A stretch of 64,000 bases of DNA from Natrinema sp046097095 (GCF_046097095.1 NZ_CP175698.1:1488001-1552000); one strand, 5' to 3'; positions 52,661-61,755 are shown, counted from the stretch's first letter. Notes: generated by a model from the sequence alone, not told the origin. Numbers and translations are program-made.

Positions 52661-52763
52661 TCGAGAGTTACCCGGCTGAGCGGTGCGAGCCGAACGACGG
52701 GCCGGGTGCCGCTTTTCGACGGCTCATCGGCGCTTCGCCGGTGAGCCCGTCAAAAGCAGCGTT

Positions 52764-53534
52764 CTACCGCGATCGGCCGCGCTGTGAGTTGCCGTCGGTC
52801 GTCTCCTCCCACTCGATCCAATCCTGTTCCCAGCCGCGGCGAGATTCGGCGCGCCGCCGGGCGCGTTCGCGGTCCTCGCGGGTCGTTCGGTTGCGTTCGA
52901 CGGCACCCGACTGTTCGCCCTCGACCAGCAACGGATCGAACGAAACGGGGTCAAACCGATCGGTCTCGCCGTCGGCCGAGACGGAGACGAGTGACTGGCG
53001 GTGCGTCCCTCGTGGAAACACCAGCCGTCCCCCCTTGGCGAGTTGCTCGAGCAGCGGGCGAGGCGGCTCGACGGCGGCCGCCTCGAGCAGGATTCGGTCG
53101 AACGGAGCGTATTCGGGGAGACCGTTCGCGCCGTCGCGGCAGTCGACGAGGACGCCGTCGTATCCAATTTCGGCGAGGTTGCTGCGTGCCTCGACGACGA
53201 GCGGTCGCGAGATGTCGACGGCGTGGACGTTGGTCTCGCCGACGAGTTCGGCGGCGACGGCAGCCGTGTAACCGACGCCGACGCCGACGATCAGGACGGA
53301 GTCGTCGTCCTCGAGTGCCAGCGCCTGGAGGAGGCGAGCGGCCGTCCGCGGGGCGAGGACGCGAGTTCCGAGCGCCTCGTGCTCTCGGTCCGCATAGGCC
53401 GTCCGCTCGTCGTCGACGAACACGTGGCGCGGGACGTCACGCATCGCGACGGCCACGTCTTCGTCGACCAAGACGTTCTTGGGCGCGGCCTCGAGGCCGT
53501 CGACCATGTCCTCTCGCAGTACCGCGGGGTCCAT
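52764..53534 (-). CDS. Protein-L-isoaspartate O-methyltransferase family protein (first)
   Basis: A 256-residue S-adenosylmethionine-dependent methyltransferase of the PCMT family. The family start MDPAVLREDMVDGLE is followed by the VPRHVFVDDE segment, and the cofactor loop LIVGVGVGYTAAVAAELVG lies near residue 82, where canonical enzymes have a GSG-type loop. Residues after about 205 form a charged, Arg/Glu-rich tail. It is about 20 percent identical-looking to the next gene by eye. It repairs isoaspartate in proteins if canonical; the altered N-terminal region suggests it may have another substrate. Confidence 0.82.
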   Translation of the reverse strand: MDPAVLREDMVDGLEAAPKNVLVDEDVAVAMRDVPRHVFVDDERTAYADREHEALGTRVLAPRTAARLLQALALEDDDSVLIVGVGVGYTAAVAAELVGETNVHAVDISRPLVVEARSNLAEIGYDGVLVDCRDGANGLPEYAPFDRILLEAAAVEPPRPLLEQLAKGGRLVFPRGTHRQSLVSVSADGETDRFDPVSFDPLLVEGEQSGAVERNRTTREDRERARRRAESRRGWEQDWIEWEETTDGNSQRGRSR

Positions 53535-53605
53535 ACGCCAGCTATCGCACCGGCCGTTATCAATGGCGCGCTTGCGCGCTCAGCCGAGAGCGGAGAGCGC
53601 TCGGT

Positions 53606-54235
53606 TCAGCCACGCAGCCGTACGAATCGAACGCCTCCGCGGCCGGTTCGCTCGAGCGAGCCGTCGGGGCGTTTCGTCGCGTCGACGAGCGTCTGGCGGC
53701 CGGTTCCGACGGGGGCGATCACCTGACCGCCGGGACGGACCTGCTCGACGACGGCCGACGGGAGTTCCGGCGTCGCACAGGTGAAATAAGCGGCGTCGTA
53801 GGGGGCGTGTTCCGGCCAGCCCTCACGGCCGTCGCCGACACGGACCGAGACGCCGTCGTAACCCAGTTCCGCGAGCCGGTCGCGGGCCTCCCGGGCGAGT
53901 GCCGGACCATACTCGACGCTGTAGACGTGCTCGTCGCCGACCAGTTCGGCCGTGACGGCCGCGTGGTAGCCACAGCCGGTACCAATCTCGAGGACGTCGT
54001 CGCCGGGATCGACCGTAAGCAGGGTAGCCATGATCGCGACCATGTGCGGGGCGCTGATCGTCTGCCCGTCGCCGATCGGCAGCGGGCGGTCCGCGTAGGC
54101 GCTGTCTCGCCGATCCGGCGGGACGAACTCGTGGCGCGGCACCGCCTCGAGGGCCTCGAGGACGCGGTCGTCGTCGACGCGCGGCGCGACGGTCTCGACC
54201 ATCCGCTGGCGCGCAGACTTGTAGCTGTCGGACAT
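53606..54235 (-). CDS. pcm: Protein-L-isoaspartate O-methyltransferase (second)
   Basis: Methylates isoaspartyl residues in damaged proteins. The 209-residue protein has the conserved VPRHEFVPPDRRDSAY region near residue 31, the QTISAPHMVA substrate loop, and the cofactor motif DDVLEIGTGCGYHAAV near residue 75. It matches canonical archaeal Pcm. The ATG at 54235 is chosen over an upstream frame without conserved sequence. It is upstream of the divergent paralogue and on the same strand, with a 71-base gap. Confidence 0.93.
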   Translation of the reverse strand: MSDSYKSARQRMVETVAPRVDDDRVLEALEAVPRHEFVPPDRRDSAYADRPLPIGDGQTISAPHMVAIMATLLTVDPGDDVLEIGTGCGYHAAVTAELVGDEHVYSVEYGPALAREARDRLAELGYDGVSVRVGDGREGWPEHAPYDAAYFTCATPELPSAVVEQVRPGGQVIAPVGTGRQTLVDATKRPDGSLERTGRGGVRFVRLRG

Positions 54236-54390
54236 GGATCGGTTCGAGTACGCGCTCGAGAACAGTAGGCGTTCGGTGGCGAGTACCGGGTTCGGCGGAC
54301 CGACCGATAGTGGCCATTGACCGTCACTGGACACCCGATCGCTGGACGGCACTGCGATCAGCGTGTAAATCGTTTCAGTCGCGACTATAG

Positions 54391-55044
54391 TTACCAGGCC
54401 GACCAGGCGCTGCTCTGCTCGTCGTAGGCGTAGACCCGTTTCGCGTCCTTCGCTAGGACGGTATCGCCGTCCATCTCATAGCGATCGCGCTCGTAGCCTG
54501 CGGCGTCGTCGCGGACGACGAAGGCGTCGATTTCAAACTCGTCGTCGCCGAACGATTCGACCGCGCCGACCTCGAACTCGTAGTCGCCGGGGACGTGGAC
54601 GGTGATACCGCGGCTGTCGTCTCGCGATCCGTCTTGGGGGTGAACCGTGACGTTGACCGCGACGTTGTCGACCTCGCGGGTCCAGACGGTCTCAATTTCG
54701 TCGGCTGGGGCCTCGTCGACCCGGCGCTGGCCGTCGAGTTCGACGCTGGTCACGCGAACCGTCGAGAGGACCGCCTCGGTCTCGAGGATGAACTCGTCGC
54801 CGACTTCGATCGATTCGCCCTCGGGCGTCGTGACGTTCGCGGTGAAAGACTCGCCGCCCTGAGAGACAACTACGTCGAGCGTGACTTCGCGCTCGGTGTC
54901 GGGCTGTACTTTGTGGACGTGACTGCACTCGCTGCAGCGGACGGTCAGTGTACCGCCGCCTTCCGTCAGCACCTCGTGGACCGTCTCGAGGTCCGGCGAG
55001 CAGGACGGACAGGGGGTCGGAATCCGATCCGGAGTATCGCTCAT
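54391..55044 (-). CDS. HVO_0476-type zinc-finger protein
   Basis: A 217-residue protein with an N-terminal zinc ribbon (CPSC near residue 12 and CSEC near 37) followed by a beta-rich region that resembles an OB or S1-like fold and an acidic C-terminal part. I know the family as the HVO_0476 zinc-finger group of haloarchaea; its function is not established. It could bind RNA or be a translation-associated factor, but nothing here shows it. Confidence 0.8.
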   Translation of the reverse strand: MSDTPDRIPTPCPSCSPDLETVHEVLTEGGGTLTVRCSECSHVHKVQPDTEREVTLDVVVSQGGESFTANVTTPEGESIEVGDEFILETEAVLSTVRVTSVELDGQRRVDEAPADEIETVWTREVDNVAVNVTVHPQDGSRDDSRGITVHVPGDYEFEVGAVESFGDDEFEIDAFVVRDDAAGYERDRYEMDGDTVLAKDAKRVYAYDEQSSAWSAW

Positions 55045-55095
55045 ATCACACCGTAGCGGCTACGTACCTAAAAGGCGATTGAAGCGGTCGTCGGT

Positions 55096-55677
55096 CTAGT
55101 TCCCCTGAATGGCGTCGATGACCATCGCCGCGGCCACGACCGGCTCTTTCGGGACCGTGCTGGCGTCGTCGATGGTGATCTCGTAGCGGTCCCGCAGCGA
55201 GAACTGCCCGCTGATGGAGCCGACGTGGGTCCCCTGCTGGTCGGAGATTTCGTACTTGTGCGGGATCCAGCCGCCAAACGGAACGATGTTTCGGGCGACC
55301 GTCACGGCGGCTCCCCGAGAGTTGATCTCGGCCAGTTTCTCCTCGGTGGTCGCGTCGCGGATCTTCCACGTATCCTGAAAGATCGAGTAGTCGTTGTCCA
55401 GAACGATGATGTCCTCACCGGTCTGTGCGTCGGTGAGGACGTAGTTCCCCGCGACGTCGATGATCCCACCGGCTTTCACCGTGAAGACCTCGTTGCCGTC
55501 GGCGTCGACGAAGGGGAACTCCTCTTTCATTTTGAGCATCTTCTGTTTCCCCCTGAGAACGACGTTCCCGTCTGCGTCGAGCGCTCTGTACTTGTTTCGA
55601 ATCAGTCCCTGCTCGACCGTGTATAGATCGTCGGTGAGCTCGATCCCCCGAATATCGTATCCTCGCGTGTCGCTCAT
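55096..55677 (-). CDS. LURP-one-related (tubby-like fold) protein
   Basis: A 193-residue protein made of a repeated beta-barrel pattern with a central hydrophobic helix, as in LURP-one-related/scramblase-like proteins. Landmarks are the GIELTDDLYTVEQGLIRNKY start, the KMLKMKEEFPFVDADG strand, the VLDNDYSIFQDTWKIRD segment and the final helix PVVAAAMVIDAIQ. Archaeal members have no known role. It is transcribed on its own between a zinc-finger gene and an M29-like peptidase gene. Confidence 0.82.
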   Translation of the reverse strand: MSDTRGYDIRGIELTDDLYTVEQGLIRNKYRALDADGNVVLRGKQKMLKMKEEFPFVDADGNEVFTVKAGGIIDVAGNYVLTDAQTGEDIIVLDNDYSIFQDTWKIRDATTEEKLAEINSRGAAVTVARNIVPFGGWIPHKYEISDQQGTHVGSISGQFSLRDRYEITIDDASTVPKEPVVAAAMVIDAIQGN

Positions 55678-55802
55678 CGTCCCGAACTATCGCCAGGGGC
55701 ACTTGAAACCACTAGGTACACACAGTTCGGTCGAAGATTTAACCCGGTTCAATCGGGTGAAATCGGGGCTCGAGCGTCGAGAATCACGGAGCGGTGACGG
55801 CG

Positions 55803-56759
55803 TTACGTGTCGGCCGGCGCGGGGAGGTCGATCGGTGTTCCGTCGGCGAAGACCGTCGGCTCGCGGATGATTCCGTCGAGGTGGATTGGCGCGTCCGTAT
55901 CGCCGCCGATCCCCGCGTCATCGCCGATCGCGATGTGGACGGTCCCTCCCGCTTTCTCGTCCAACAGGACCGAGCCGACCAGTTCGGTGACGGCGACGTT
56001 CGTCCCGATTCCCAATTCGGCGAGGTTGTACGCGGCATCGCCGACCTCGTCGGCCGCGCTTTCCACCTCTTCGCGAATGTCGTCGTCCGAGATGTCCGTG
56101 ACGAAGCCGTCCTCGACCACGAACGAGAGCGTCCGGCCGTCCTCGAGCAACCCGTGGGGCATCATCGTTCCGTCGACGACGAACGTCCCGTTTGCGGTCT
56201 CGGGGCTAATGAACACCTCGCCAGCCGGGAGGTTCGACATCGTACCGGGTTCGTGGACGATGCCGGTGTCGGCGAGCCACTCCCGGTCGCGGACGCCGAA
56301 CGTGATGTCGGTACCGGCCTCGGTCGTCACACGGACCTCATCGGCACCGGCGACCTGCTGACGGACCGCCTCGCAGTGGGACGCGATCGATTCGTAGTCG
56401 GCCTCGAGTCCCGTCGTGAAGACGTCCTCGGTGATCCCCGGCAGCGTCGCGACTCGCGTGCCGGCCTCGTTGGCCTCGGTTCGGGCGCGGGTATGGCTCA
56501 GGCTCTTGGTCGTCGGCGCGAGCACCACGTCGGCCCCGGCCATCGCCGCCGCGACTGGTTCCGGCGGCTCGCCGCCGTGGGTCTCGCCCGGCGGATAGCG
56601 GACGATCACCGCGTCGTCGGTGATCTCGCGTGCCACCTCGTAGAGCGACTCCCCGATCGGACGCCGTTCGTCGTCGGTAACGATCGTACAGGACTCCCCC
56701 ACCTCGAGACCAAGACACTGGCGGACCGCCGTCTCCGCCGCACCTCGACGTGCTGTCAT
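55803..56759 (-). CDS. M29-like aminopeptidase
   Basis: A 318-residue protein resembling the thermophilic metalloprotease/aminopeptidase family M29 (COG2309). Key segments are the YPPGETHGGEPPEPV helix, the ADVVLAPTTKSLSHT strand and loop, NLPAGEVFISPETANG with the metal-binding Glu, and the late AELGIGTN and HIAIGDDAGIGG stretches in which family members place further ligands. The start at 56759 gives MTARRGAAE. It is shorter than the usual 360-410 residues at the N-terminus. Function as a leucyl aminopeptidase is inferred. Confidence 0.75.
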   Translation of the reverse strand: MTARRGAAETAVRQCLGLEVGESCTIVTDDERRPIGESLYEVAREITDDAVIVRYPPGETHGGEPPEPVAAAMAGADVVLAPTTKSLSHTRARTEANEAGTRVATLPGITEDVFTTGLEADYESIASHCEAVRQQVAGADEVRVTTEAGTDITFGVRDREWLADTGIVHEPGTMSNLPAGEVFISPETANGTFVVDGTMMPHGLLEDGRTLSFVVEDGFVTDISDDDIREEVESAADEVGDAAYNLAELGIGTNVAVTELVGSVLLDEKAGGTVHIAIGDDAGIGGDTDAPIHLDGIIREPTVFADGTPIDLPAPADT

Positions 56760-56987
56760 ACGTGCGTGTGCGGCGAGCGGGCCGATATGTCTTGCCCTCG
56801 GTCGGCTCCGGGCTCTCGAGCGGTTTCATCCTCGACCGGCACCGGTTCACAGATCGGACGGATCGAAAGTGTGGTGTAAACGAGCAACGATATCGGCCTC
56901 GAGAGCGATCGAGAACTCCGCTCCGAGTAAAAATCGGCTACGAGTCCTCGAAACGATTATCCCGTTCGGTGGATCACTCCCGGGTAT

Positions 56988-58001
56988 ATGCAACAGGTCG
57001 CCATCAACGGCTACGGCACGATCGGCAAGCGCGTCGCGGACGCCGTCCGGGCACAGCCCGACATGGAGGTACTGGGTGTTGCAAAGACACGCCCGAACTT
57101 TGAGGCCGAGACCGCGGTCGAGAAGGGATTCCCGCTCTACGCGGCCGTCGAAGAGCGCGAGGAGCTGTTCGACGAGGCCGGCCTCGAGATTGCGGGGCCG
57201 GTCGAGGACCTCGTGGCCGAGGCCGACGTGGTCGTCGACGCCACGCCCTCCGGAATCGGCGCGCAGAACAAGAACCTCTACGAGGACCATGACACGCCCG
57301 CGCTCTACCAGGGCGGCGAGGACGCCGATCTCGTCGATACGAGCTTCAACGCGCGCTCGAACTTCGAAGACGCCGTCGACGCTGACCACGTCCGCGTCGT
57401 CTCCTGTAACACGACCGGGCTCTCACGCGTGATCGCACCCCTCCGCGAGGAATACGGCGTCGAGAAGGTCCGTGCGACGCTCGTCCGCCGCGGCGGCGAC
57501 CCCAGCCAGACCGATCGCGGTCCGATCAACGACATCCTGCCGAACCCGGTGACGATCCCCTCGCATCACGGCCCCGACGTCGAGACCATCTTCGACGATC
57601 TGGACATCGACACCCTCGGGATGAAGGTGCCCGCGACGCTGATGCACATGCACAGTCTCAACGTCACCTTGGCGGAGGAGGTCGACGCCGCCGAGGTCCG
57701 CGACCTGTTCGCCGACGAGTCGCGCCTGTTCCTGATCCCCGAGCGGATGGATATCGACGGCAGCGGCAAACTCAAGGAGTACGCGCTCGACGCAAGCCGG
57801 CCCCGCGGCGACGTCTGGGAGAACTGCATCTGGGAGGAATCGGTCTCGACCGTCGGCAACGACCTCTACCTCTTCCAGGGCATCCACCAGGAGTCAGACG
57901 TCGTCCCCGAGAACGTCGACGCGATCCGCGCCGTCACCGGCAGCGCCGACGCCGAAGAGAGCATCGAGACGACCAACGAAACGCTCGGAATCGGCCTGTA
58001 A
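56988..58001 (+). CDS. gap: Type II glyceraldehyde-3-phosphate dehydrogenase
   Basis: Converts glyceraldehyde-3-phosphate and 1,3-bisphosphoglycerate, here probably in gluconeogenesis. The 337-residue archaeal (type II) enzyme has the NAINGYGTIGKR-like AINGYGTIGKRVAD nucleotide loop, the catalytic Cys140 in VVSCNTTGLSR, and the HMHSLNVT segment with the basic His region. Haloarchaea often have this type II form beside a bacterial type I enzyme. The ATG at 56988 begins the first Rossmann strand. It has its own promoter in the 228-base divergent gap. Confidence 0.96.
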   Translation: MQQVAINGYGTIGKRVADAVRAQPDMEVLGVAKTRPNFEAETAVEKGFPLYAAVEEREELFDEAGLEIAGPVEDLVAEADVVVDATPSGIGAQNKNLYEDHDTPALYQGGEDADLVDTSFNARSNFEDAVDADHVRVVSCNTTGLSRVIAPLREEYGVEKVRATLVRRGGDPSQTDRGPINDILPNPVTIPSHHGPDVETIFDDLDIDTLGMKVPATLMHMHSLNVTLAEEVDAAEVRDLFADESRLFLIPERMDIDGSGKLKEYALDASRPRGDVWENCIWEESVSTVGNDLYLFQGIHQESDVVPENVDAIRAVTGSADAEESIETTNETLGIGL

Positions 58002-58096
58002 CGCCGCGAGAAGGGAGACTACACCGATCTCCGCTCGTCCTGTCTTCGTATAGGGTCGACAGAAAGTTTTTGCCACACGGTCCCCTAGGTACCCCC

Positions 58097-58498
58097 ATGC
58101 GCCGAGACGACCGCGACGAACCCTTCGACGATCTGTTTCGCGAGATCGAGCGGATGATGAACGAGATGATGAACGGGGCCGACACTAACGTGAACTTCGA
58201 CTCTACGACCAACGTCGACAACGGCTTCGGCATGGACACCCACGTCGATATCCACGAGACCGACGACGAAGTCCGCGTCGTCGCCGACCTCCCCGGCGTC
58301 GAGAAGGACAACATCGAACTCGAGTGCGACGGCAAGACCATGACCATCTCCGCCGAGAGCGAACACCGTCAGTACGACGAGCGCGTCTCCCTGCCGACCC
58401 GCGTCAACGAACACACCGCCGCCGCAACCTACAACAACGGCGTCCTCGAAGTCGTCTTCGACCCCGCCGAGCAGTCCTCGGACATCAGTCTCGAGTGA
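58097..58498 (+). CDS. Small heat-shock protein, Hsp20 family
   Basis: An ATP-independent chaperone that keeps unfolding proteins soluble. The 133-residue protein has a short polar N-terminus, an alpha-crystallin domain (about 50-130, DTHVDIHETDDEVRVVADLPGV onward) and the GVLEVVF strand pair. It lacks the C-terminal IxI motif that holds large oligomers; the chain ends SSDISLE. I start at the ATG at 58097; an upstream ATG at 58070 would add nine residues. It probably has a heat-induced promoter, but no clear motif was seen. Confidence 0.92.
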   Translation: MRRDDRDEPFDDLFREIERMMNEMMNGADTNVNFDSTTNVDNGFGMDTHVDIHETDDEVRVVADLPGVEKDNIELECDGKTMTISAESEHRQYDERVSLPTRVNEHTAAATYNNGVLEVVFDPAEQSSDISLE

Positions 58499-58532
58499 GC
58501 GGCCGATCGCGGTCGTCGCTGCTCGGTTTCGA

Positions 58533-59405
58533 TTACGTCTCGTCGGCGGCCCGTCGAATCGCGGCCGCGAGGTGATCGTAAAACTCCGGTTCGTACTTCG
58601 TTTCCTCGTCGATCGTCGGCCGCGCGTTCGTCTCGTTGACCACCAGCTTCTCGCCCGTCTCGAGCAGATCGACGCCGAGAAACGGGATCTCGAGTTCGGC
58701 GGCGACCGACTCGGCCAGTTCGCGCCACGGCTCCGGCAGATCGACCCCGGTCGCCTCCGCGCCGCGGTGGACGTTGTGTTTCCACTGGCCCTCACGTACC
58801 GCCTCGTCGGGGAGTTTACGCTCGACCGCGCCGACGTACTCCCCCTCGAGTACCATCACGCGGTAGTCGGTCGCGTTCGGCAGATACTCCTGGACGAGAA
58901 ACGATCGATCGCCAGTCGCTCGGTAGTCGTGGACCAGCGAGAGGTAGTCGCAGATCCCCAGAAACGAGTCTAGATCGTGCGCTTTCGCGACGCCGACGCC
59001 CCGCGTCGTCGAGTTGGGCTTGACCACGACCGGCGGCTCGAACCGCTCGAAGACGTCGACCAGTTCGCGCTCCGAGACGTCGTTCGAGACGTAGACGGAG
59101 TCCGGAACTGGGATGCTCGCGCGCTCGAGGCGCGCCAGCACCTCGGCTTTGTTCCGCGAGGTCAACACCGCTTCGTGGTCGTTGAGCCACGGGACCTCGA
59201 GCAGGGCGTCGGCGACCCCGCCCTCCATGAGCCGACCGGGATAGACGAAGCCGACGTCGTAGTCGTCGGGCGACCACGGCGGGTCGCCCAGCGCCACCAC
59301 GCGCTCGCTCGCGGGCACGTGATGAACCCGTATGCCGCGCTCGGCCAGCGGCTCTCGCATCCGCTGAAACGTCTCCTTTGCGTTTGCCACGGCGAGATCG
59401 ATCAT
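58533..59405 (-). CDS. ATP-grasp ligase, RimK-like
   Basis: A 290-residue protein with a pre-ATP-grasp Rossmann region (1-95, with GFVYPGRLMEGG) and an ATP-grasp domain (about 100-290). Visible are the PVVVKPNSTTRGVGV lysine loop, the LVQEYLPN hinge strand, and the C-terminal Mg2+ residues in FLGVDLLE and VNETNARPTID. Such enzymes add amino acids or activate carboxylates; the acceptor is unknown. The ATG at 59405 opens the first strand (IDLAVANAKE). It could take part in cofactor or amino-acid modification. Confidence 0.85.
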   Translation of the reverse strand: MIDLAVANAKETFQRMREPLAERGIRVHHVPASERVVALGDPPWSPDDYDVGFVYPGRLMEGGVADALLEVPWLNDHEAVLTSRNKAEVLARLERASIPVPDSVYVSNDVSERELVDVFERFEPPVVVKPNSTTRGVGVAKAHDLDSFLGICDYLSLVHDYRATGDRSFLVQEYLPNATDYRVMVLEGEYVGAVERKLPDEAVREGQWKHNVHRGAEATGVDLPEPWRELAESVAAELEIPFLGVDLLETGEKLVVNETNARPTIDEETKYEPEFYDHLAAAIRRAADET

Positions 59406-59652
59406 ACTCGGGACTCGGGAGCAGAGCGGCAAAAAGGTGCGCTGCTCGAGACCGAGAGCTCAAAACGCGGTGGCCGGGAGTGTGGCTCGAGCACCGCGAG
59501 AGGCGCACGACCCGGGGGAGGGCAGGCCGCTACCCGACACCGACCGCGAGCGAAGCCGTGCGCGGCGCTACGCGCCGCGCAGTGAGCGAGCGGGCCGACG
59601 ACCGATGTGGAGAACGCTACGCGTTCGGAACGGAGGGAGGAGTGCTTTTGAT
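59406..59652. other. Intergenic region with two tri-loop hairpins
   Basis: About 250 bases without a gene. Two perfect short hairpins with a TAC loop occur: GCGGCGC-TAC-GCGCCGC (59562-59578) and GAACGC-TAC-GCGTTC (59612-59626). They resemble the GGCTGC-GTA-GCAGCC palindrome near 3964. The region has a string of GAGCGAAG-type repeats typical of haloarchaeal intergenic sequence. Confidence 0.65.
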
Positions 59653-59720
59653 CGAAATTTTACCGAAGGACATCGCGGTCGCGGTGACACGACCGCGATA
59701 GACTGCAGCGTAAAATTTCG
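59653..59720. terminator. Nested palindrome after the uL16 gene
   Basis: An outer perfect 11-bp inverted repeat (CGAAATTTTAC at 59653 and GTAAAATTTCG at 59710) encloses an inner perfect 10-bp repeat (ATCGCGGTCG, 59672-59681, and CGACCGCGAT, 59690-59699). It starts directly after the uL16 stop codon on the minus strand. A transcription end or processing structure is likely. Confidence 0.55.
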
Positions 59721-60251
59721 TTATGCGATTAGCTGCTCTTCGCCCTTCTCGACGACGACGCGACACGGCGGCGAGACCTTGTTATAGGCACGGCGGAGCG
59801 CGTCCTTTGCGAACTCGGCGTCGTCGACGTCACACCAGATGGTGAAGATACGCTCGCCGGCGTCGATGCGAGCGGCGGTGCCGACGATCTTCCCGAAGGC
59901 CTGACGCATTCCGTCGGAGACACGGTCTGCACCCGCGCCCGTCGCCTGCTTGTTCTCCCGGATGACGTGGTGGGGGAACTTGCGCAGGATCATCTTGTAG
60001 TTGTTCTCACCGGCGTTTTTCAGCATGTGACGGTTGGCAGACAGCCGCGAGGCCTCGAGGCTCCCGTGGCGAATCTGGACCTCTTCTTCGGTGATGAGGC
60101 TGACCTGAACGGGGTAGTCTTCGGGGTCCGCGGCGGTGTCGCCCATCTTGTGCTGTGCGATCTTCGAACCCGGGATGCCGGTGATGTACTCGCGTCGCGT
60201 GTACGCCGGCTTGCTGATTTCCCGGTACATGGAGGCGGGTTTGTCGGACAT
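59721..60251 (-). CDS. rpl10e: 50S ribosomal protein uL16 (L10e)
   Basis: A 176-residue protein of the large subunit, near the peptidyl-transferase centre and the A-site tRNA. The family start DKPASMYREISKPAYTRREY is followed by the LSANRHMLKNAG segment, the KFPHHVIRENK loop that points at the active centre, and the final FTIWCDVDDAEFAKDALRRA region. The ATG at 60251 is conserved. It is monocistronic, with no ribosomal genes adjacent. Confidence 0.97.
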   Translation of the reverse strand: MSDKPASMYREISKPAYTRREYITGIPGSKIAQHKMGDTAADPEDYPVQVSLITEEEVQIRHGSLEASRLSANRHMLKNAGENNYKMILRKFPHHVIRENKQATGAGADRVSDGMRQAFGKIVGTAARIDAGERIFTIWCDVDDAEFAKDALRRAYNKVSPPCRVVVEKGEEQLIA

Positions 60252-60456
60252 GGTTGTGGTTACTTACGAAAACGCAGGCCCACCGGGCGGATAAAGGCTT
60301 CGAAGCGCCGCGTCGGCCGGTTCTGCGGGCGAGGACCGCGAGCCGGTCCGGATCGACGTGGGAGCATCACCGTCGACCCGACACGAACCGTCGACTCGAG
60401 AGCGAGCAACGGACGACTACCACAGCTGCAACAATGTGCGCGCGATGTGCGCGCAA

Positions 60457-60500
60457 ACTAGTATCGGCGGCGCGCTTAAGGTTCCGCCGCCGAAACTAGT
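60457..60500. promoter_or_regulatory. Long palindrome around the promoter of the site-2 protease gene
   Basis: Arms ACTAGTATCGGCGG (60457-60470) and CCGCCGAAACTAGT (60487-60500) pair at 13 of 14 positions across a 16-base spacer holding CTTAAGG, the likely TATA box. The start codon is at 60505. Just upstream (60434-60454) TGTGCGCGC occurs twice in a row. This is what an operator that blocks TBP would look like. Confidence 0.6.
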
Positions 60501-60504
60501 CTGT

Positions 60505-61755
60505 ATGAGGAGTTTTCGGATCGGCTCGCTGTTCGGCATCCCGATCAAGCTCGATCTCACGTTCCTGCTCGTCCTGCCGCTGTTCGCGTATCTCATCGGG
60601 ACGCGGATCGACCCCGTCGCGGAGATCCTAAACGGTGCGCTCGGAGCAGGGATCGACGTCGGCGTGATCAGCGGCGGCGCGACGCCGTGGCTACTCGGGT
60701 TAGCTGCCGCGGTCGGGCTGTTCGTCGGTGTCGTCCTCCACGAACTCGGCCACTCGCTGACCGCCCAGCGATATGGGTTTCCGATCGACTCGATCACGCT
60801 CTGGCTGTTCGGCGGCATCGCTTCGTTCACGGAGATGCCCGAGGACTGGCGCCAGGAGCTCACGATCGCCATCGCGGGACCGATCGTCAGCGTGCTGGTC
60901 GGCATCGGCTCGTACGGGCTCTACGCGGTCGTCCCCGAGGTCCTTTCCGACGCGTCGCCGGCGCTGCTCAACGGCACGCGGTTCGTCCTCGGCTATCTCG
61001 CCGTCCTGAACGTCTCGCTTGCGATTTTCAACATGCTGCCCGCGTTTCCGATGGACGGCGGGCGAGTGCTCCGTGCGCTGCTCGCTCGGAGCAAACCCTA
61101 CGCTCGAGCGACCCAGCAGGCCGCCAGCGTCGGCAAGGTGTTCGCGGTGCTTATGGGGCTGTTCGGCCTCTTCGCGTTCAACATCATCCTCATCGGCGTC
61201 GCCTTCTTCGTCTTCATCGCCGCCTCGAGCGAGGCCCAACAGGTGACGATGAAAGCCGCCTTTCAGGACGTCACCGTCGGCGACATCATGACGCCGGCGA
61301 GCGAACTTCACACCGTCGAGCCCGAGACGACGGTCGCGGAGCTGATCCAGCGGATGTTCACCGAACGCCACACCGGCTATCCGGTCATCGAGAGCAGCGG
61401 GGTCGAGAGCGAGCGACTGATCGGGCTCGTGACGCTGTCCGACGCCCGCGAGGTCGAGCCGGTCGAGCGCGATGCCTATACCGTCGCGGACGTGATGACG
61501 ACCGATCTGGAGACGATCGCTCCCGACTCAGATGCGATGACCGCGATCGAGCGCATGCAGGAACACGGGATCGGCCGGCTGCTCGTTATCGATTCCGGTC
61601 GGCGGCCGTCCGCCGATGGCACCCCCGCGGAATCGTCGCCCGACGACGGGGATCTCGTGGGACTGATCTCGCGCAGCGACGTGATGACCGCCCTCGACAT
61701 CGTCCGCCAGAGCGGCTCGATATCCCCCTCGAGCCGTCCGCGAACTGCGGACTGA
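60505..61755 (+). CDS. Site-2 protease family protein with two CBS domains
   Basis: A membrane-embedded zinc metalloprotease of the SpoIVFB/S2P family. The 416-residue protein has about six membrane segments (1-240), the zinc motif HELGH near residue 79, and the third ligand in NMLPAFPMDGGR near 180. Two CBS domains (about 255-320 and 325-405, starting VGDIMTPASE and VADVMTTDLE) bind adenine nucleotides and probably sense energy state. The ATG at 60505 is chosen because the palindrome with its TATA box is directly upstream. The substrate is unknown. Confidence 0.93.
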   Translation: MRSFRIGSLFGIPIKLDLTFLLVLPLFAYLIGTRIDPVAEILNGALGAGIDVGVISGGATPWLLGLAAAVGLFVGVVLHELGHSLTAQRYGFPIDSITLWLFGGIASFTEMPEDWRQELTIAIAGPIVSVLVGIGSYGLYAVVPEVLSDASPALLNGTRFVLGYLAVLNVSLAIFNMLPAFPMDGGRVLRALLARSKPYARATQQAASVGKVFAVLMGLFGLFAFNIILIGVAFFVFIAASSEAQQVTMKAAFQDVTVGDIMTPASELHTVEPETTVAELIQRMFTERHTGYPVIESSGVESERLIGLVTLSDAREVEPVERDAYTVADVMTTDLETIAPDSDAMTAIERMQEHGIGRLLVIDSGRRPSADGTPAESSPDDGDLVGLISRSDVMTALDIVRQSGSISPSSRPRTAD

